The translations under genes were made by a program, and so were the position numbers. A DNA stretch of 9,212 nt from UBA4744 sp035282865. GTDB taxonomy: Bacteria > Actinomycetota > Acidimicrobiia > Spongiisociales > UBA4744. The notes under the pieces are model-generated. The model worked only from the letters and a program-made list of their open reading frames with translations, was not told where the DNA came from and did not search any database. Below, in pieces: positions 6,520 to 9,212 of the stretch. Numbering within the stretch: the stretch's first letter is position 1; each line of letters starts with the position of its first letter. The stretch covers positions 1-9,212 of the forward strand of contig DATEVB010000253.1 in the NCBI GenBank assembly GCA_035282865.1, given 5' to 3'.

Positions 6520-7347
6520 TCACTCACCCTGGACGTGCTGCCATCCAAACCGGCCCTTGATGCACAAATGACCGGAAGTCACGTCGTGGTCGAGCGGTGA
6601 CAACGCCTTGAGAATCCGGTTGTCCTGCACCACAAGATCGAGGTTGCACCCAACCCCGCAATACGGGCAGATGGTCCGGGTGACCGTTTGGCGGTCTTCA
6701 TCCCACGTGCCGGCGGCCCGCATCTCATATTCAGTCGTCGGTATCAAGGCCCCGGTCGGACAGACCCCAAAGCAGTTTCCACAGAACACACAGGCCGAAT
6801 CCGGAAGCGCCACCCGGTACTCCGTGGCGATTCTCGCTTCGAAGCCCCGCCCCACCACCGAAATCGCAAAAGTATTCTGCGCATCGACCCCGCACGCCTG
6901 CACGCACTTGTAACAGAGGATGCACTTGGCGTAGTCACGAACGAAAAGTCGATTGTCGATCGTTGCCGGCTCCTCGACTGTGGCACCGCCGTCGAAGCGG
7001 GCCTGATCGGCTCCGTACCGCTCCATCAGCTCGCCGATGGCCGGAGTGAGAGACAGATCAACCGACGAACCAAGAAACTCCAGCACCATCTTGCGAGTGT
7101 GGCGCACTCGTTCCGAGTCGGTGTGGAGCCGCATCCCGGACTCGACTCGCCGAGAACAGGCCGGAACCAGGGCGCGCCACCCCTCGACCTCGACGACACA
7201 GATCCGACACGTGTTGGCCGGGGTCAGGTTCTCGAGGAAACAGAGAGTCGGGACATCGAAGCCTTCATCCCGGCAGACCTCCAGGATCGTCCGGTCGTGG
7301 GGCGTTTCGACGGACCGTCCATCGATAGTCACCTGGAGGACGCTCAT
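6520..7347 (-). CDS. Fe-S electron-transfer subunit: N-terminal segment of a formate dehydrogenase alpha chain, no molybdopterin domain
   Basis: This 275-residue cytoplasmic protein would pass electrons between the diaphorase subunit and a molybdenum active site. It has an N-terminal [2Fe-2S] ferredoxin domain (C36, C47, C50, C64), two adjacent four-cysteine [4Fe-4S] motifs (C142/C145/C148/C152 and C186/C189/C192/C196), then the first motif of Mo-bisPGD oxidoreductases, CPYCGVGC (C227, C230, C234) with C262 in LCIKGRFGWQ. It then stops at HVQGE instead of continuing into the roughly 500-residue molybdopterin part. The His-Cys [4Fe-4S] site usual between the ferredoxin and the cluster pair (as in NuoG) is missing; residues 89-110 read as an ordinary helix. 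The start ATG (7345-7347) has GGAGG 6 bases upstream and overlaps the previous stop as ATGA, so both subunits are made together. It resembles HoxU but is longer. The catalytic partner is not downstream. Confidence 0.9.
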   Translation of the reverse strand: MSVLQVTIDGRSVETPHDRTILEVCRDEGFDVPTLCFLENLTPANTCRICVVEVEGWRALVPACSRRVESGMRLHTDSERVRHTRKMVLEFLGSSVDLSLTPAIGELMERYGADQARFDGGATVEEPATIDNRLFVRDYAKCILCYKCVQACGVDAQNTFAISVVGRGFEARIATEYRVALPDSACVFCGNCFGVCPTGALIPTTEYEMRAAGTWDEDRQTVTRTICPYCGVGCNLDLVVQDNRILKALSPLDHDVTSGHLCIKGRFGWQHVQGE

Positions 7348-9170
7348 GACGCACCTCCGACCAGGCCAAGCGCCACTGCCGATTGCACTGCCGATGCTGC
7401 CGTCTGGCCAAACCCGCAGATCGATCCGTCCCGCATGGCGGCGGCGATCTCGTTGAGCAGCTCGACTTCGCCGTCCCGTGGTCGTTCCATCAAACGGTGC
7501 AACACTTCCTCCTGACGAACGGTCCCCACCCGGCACGGAACACATTGCCCGCATGACTCGTCGCGGAAGAACTCGGCGATTCGCCCAACGATGGCGGGCA
7601 TCTGGACGGTGCCATCGAACACGACAATCGCCCCGGAGCCGAGCGAAGCATCGATCGTGGAAAGTCCGGTGGAGGTGAGCGGCATATCCAGGCTGTCGGG
7701 ATCCACGAAGCTGCCTGCCGCTCCCCCGACCAGGATGGCCCGTACCTCCCGCCCGCCCCGCACGCCGCCCGCCATGGCCAACACCTCCCCCAGCGTCGCC
7801 CCGAACGGCACCTCGTACAGGCCGGGCCGTCGCACGCTTCCGGACAGACAGAACAGCTTCGTGCCCGTCGAGTCGGGCGTCCCGGTCCCAGCAAACGCTT
7901 CTCCGCCACCGTTGATGATGGGCAGCACGTTGGCCAGCGTCTCGATGTTGTTGACCAGCGTCGGTTGACCGAAGAGACCCCGCTCGGTCGGGTACGGGGG
8001 CTTGTTGCGCGGCTCGCCGCGATACCCCTCTATCGAGTTGAACAGCGCCGTCTCCTCGCCGCAGATGTAGGCACCGGCGCCCCGCCGCAGTTCAATATCG
8101 AACACTGCGCCACGACCCAGCACGTCGCCGCCGAGCAGTCCCTGGGCCTGGGCTTGTTCGATAGCTCTGCCGAGGCGCCGGGTCGCCAGTGGGTACTCGC
8201 CGCGCACGTACAGATAGCCTTGTTCGGCCCGGACCGCCCACCCGGCGATGGTCATAGCTTCGATGACGGCGAAGGGATCCTCTTCCATCAGCACCCGGTC
8301 CTTGAAGGTGCCGGGCTCCGACTCATCGCCGTTGGCGACTATGTAGCGCGGCCCGATCGCACCCGCAACGGCCTGCCACTTCCGACCGGTCGGAAACGCG
8401 GCACCACCCCGGCCGGTCAGACCGGAGACGATGATCTCGTCGATGACGGCCTCCCGGCCGAGATCGAACGCCCCGGCGAGGGCCGAATATCCACCGGCGT
8501 CGAGATAGTCGTCGAGGTTGGAAGGGCTCACCGTCCCGATCCGCGCCAGCAGAGGCCCCCCCGACGACACGTGCAGGTCGAACTCATCATCGCCGTCCTC
8601 CGATGCCGGAGTCTGCCCGACCAGCCCCGACACCACGGTCTCGGAGTCGGCCGGGCCGATCGCCCGGTCGTGGCCGCCCGCCAGCTGGAGGAATACGGCC
8701 GGTGCCCGGTCGCACATCCCGAGACAAGGACTGCGCACCCAGGTGACCTCACCCTCACCCAGTCCGGCCGGGCCGAGCTTCTTCTCGAGTGCCTCCTTCA
8801 ACCTCACGGCTCCGGCCACCGCGCAGCTGACGTCGTCACACACGTGGGCGACGCGGGGCGGCCGCGGCTTCGTGGAGAACATCGCGTAGAAAGTCGCCAC
8901 TCCGTATGCCTCCGCCGGGGGAACGGCGAGACGGCGGCAGATGTAGTTGAGGGAGCCTTCGCTGATCCAACCTGCCGAACTCTGCACCGCATGCAGCGCC
9001 GGCAGCAGCAAATGCCGTTGCCGGCGGATCGACCGGCCACCCACCGCCAGGTGACCATCTACCGGTCGGCGCATACCACCCACCCATCCCGAGTCGGGCC
9101 CTCCGAGCACTCCATCGACCGCGTCTCGCTCAACCGCCGTGGGTTCCGCCGTCATCGGTCGAAGATCCAC
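7344..9170 (-). CDS. NADH-binding diaphorase subunit, NuoE-NuoF fusion (HoxF-like, FdsG/FdsB-like)
   Basis: This 608-residue flavoprotein exchanges electrons between NAD(H) and an Fe-S chain. Residues about 50-185 are NuoE-like: a helical part (ISEGSLNYICRRLAVPPAEAYGVATFYAMF, 69-98, quoted by position) and a [2Fe-2S] site with C111, C116, C149 and C153. An acidic linker (SEDGDDEFD, 190-198) joins it to NuoF: the FMN/NAD-binding GRGGAAFPTGRKW (253-265), NGDESEPGTFKDR (280-292), GAGAYICGEETALFNSIEG (364-382) and the N3 [4Fe-4S] site C540, C543, C546 plus C585. All cluster ligands are present. The length matches HoxF of NAD-reducing hydrogenases. The next gene's alpha-chain motifs and fdhD nearby point to a formate dehydrogenase rather than a hydrogenase. 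Start: GTG with GAGGAG 6 bases upstream; an ATG five codons later is possible. Confidence 0.93.
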   Translation of the reverse strand: MDLRPMTAEPTAVERDAVDGVLGGPDSGWVGGMRRPVDGHLAVGGRSIRRQRHLLLPALHAVQSSAGWISEGSLNYICRRLAVPPAEAYGVATFYAMFSTKPRPPRVAHVCDDVSCAVAGAVRLKEALEKKLGPAGLGEGEVTWVRSPCLGMCDRAPAVFLQLAGGHDRAIGPADSETVVSGLVGQTPASEDGDDEFDLHVSSGGPLLARIGTVSPSNLDDYLDAGGYSALAGAFDLGREAVIDEIIVSGLTGRGGAAFPTGRKWQAVAGAIGPRYIVANGDESEPGTFKDRVLMEEDPFAVIEAMTIAGWAVRAEQGYLYVRGEYPLATRRLGRAIEQAQAQGLLGGDVLGRGAVFDIELRRGAGAYICGEETALFNSIEGYRGEPRNKPPYPTERGLFGQPTLVNNIETLANVLPIINGGGEAFAGTGTPDSTGTKLFCLSGSVRRPGLYEVPFGATLGEVLAMAGGVRGGREVRAILVGGAAGSFVDPDSLDMPLTSTGLSTIDASLGSGAIVVFDGTVQMPAIVGRIAEFFRDESCGQCVPCRVGTVRQEEVLHRLMERPRDGEVELLNEIAAAMRDGSICGFGQTAASAVQSAVALGLVGGAS

Positions 9171-9180
9171 CAGGAGCTCC

Positions 9181-9212
9181 TCACGTTTCCAGTCTGTCGA
9201 TTCGAATGGCAG
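9181..9212 (-). CDS. Tail of an upstream gene, possibly a molybdopterin oxidoreductase C-terminus
   Basis: Only the last nine codons and a TGA are inside the window. They read AIRIDRLET. Many Mo-bisPGD oxidoreductases (formate dehydrogenase and nitrate reductase types) end with a strand of the form Y-K-x-x-A-V-R-V-E plus a few residues, and this tail fits that. The TGA overlaps the GAGGAG ribosome binding site of the NuoE-NuoF gene, which starts 10 bases later, as expected inside an operon. The evidence is short: the NuoE-NuoF frame is also open to the edge, so this could be a non-coding frame. If right, the catalytic subunit lies just upstream. Confidence 0.4.
   Translation of the reverse strand, partial: AIRIDRLET

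Noticed and set aside
6520..6522. TGA of the Fe-S subunit as a selenocysteine codon or a recent frameshift hiding the catalytic domain
   Set aside because: Reading through gives GWPVLKATRRDV and then a TAG, with no formate dehydrogenase wording, and the other frames stop quickly. The family's Sec position lies about a hundred residues further on.
5721..6560. 279-residue plus-strand open frame
   Set aside because: It is Ser/Pro/Arg-rich with no domain wording and runs antisense to the lipoprotein, which has a lipobox, a promoter and coupled translation.
6688..7515. 275-residue plus-strand open frame
   Set aside because: It is the antisense shadow of the Fe-S subunit and NuoF end, whose cysteine motifs are intact; its composition is typical of GC-rich shadow frames.
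7348..7554. N-terminal extension of the Fe-S subunit to 7554
   Set aside because: The extension lies inside the NuoF C-terminal coding region in another frame, while the ATG at 7347 has GGAGG at ideal spacing and begins a normal ferredoxin domain.

Overview
The window is GC-rich, and every convincing gene lies on the minus strand, so transcription runs from high to low coordinates. It most likely comes from an actinomycete, perhaps of the Acidimicrobiia type. The reasons are the GTG starts, a Thr/Ser-rich linker behind a lipobox, a secreted protein with PKD-like wording, a glucose-6-phosphate isomerase that resembles the isomerase half of transaldolase/isomerase fusions, and a HoxF-like NuoE-NuoF fusion. 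This placement is inferred from style, not from a marker gene.

Right part (9212 to 6520) is an NAD-linked formate dehydrogenase-type electron-transfer module. A 10-codon gene tail at the edge reads AIRIDRLET-stop and may be the end of a molybdenum catalytic subunit. It is followed by a 608-residue fusion of NuoE-like [2Fe-2S] and NuoF-like FMN/NAD/[4Fe-4S] domains. That gene overlaps by ATGA a 275-residue Fe-S protein equivalent to only the N-terminal end of a formate dehydrogenase alpha chain. The Fe-S protein stops right after the first Mo-enzyme [4Fe-4S] motif, before any molybdopterin domain.

Middle part (about 6507 to 4979) starts with a good sigma70-like promoter just behind that stop. 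It drives a Thr-rich-linker lipoprotein and a secreted, cysteine-containing protein, whose genes overlap by GTGA. Neither protein has a recognised function.

Next (4934 to 2540) come fdhD, the sulfurtransferase needed to activate formate dehydrogenases, a MenC-type enolase-superfamily enzyme (o-succinylbenzoate synthase or a racemase/epimerase relative), and a small TfoX N-terminal-domain protein. A perfect 8-bp hairpin separates fdhD from menC.

Left part (2438 to 1) holds central sugar metabolism: a 553-residue glucose-6-phosphate isomerase and the first 227 codons of a short-form 6-phosphogluconate dehydrogenase that looks NAD-preferring.

The FDH-like module and fdhD probably act together (formate oxidation with NAD+ reduction, or the reverse), with the lipoprotein/secreted pair lying between them. 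No tRNA, rRNA, CRISPR array, transposase or phage gene was seen. All gaps between genes are about 100 bases or shorter.
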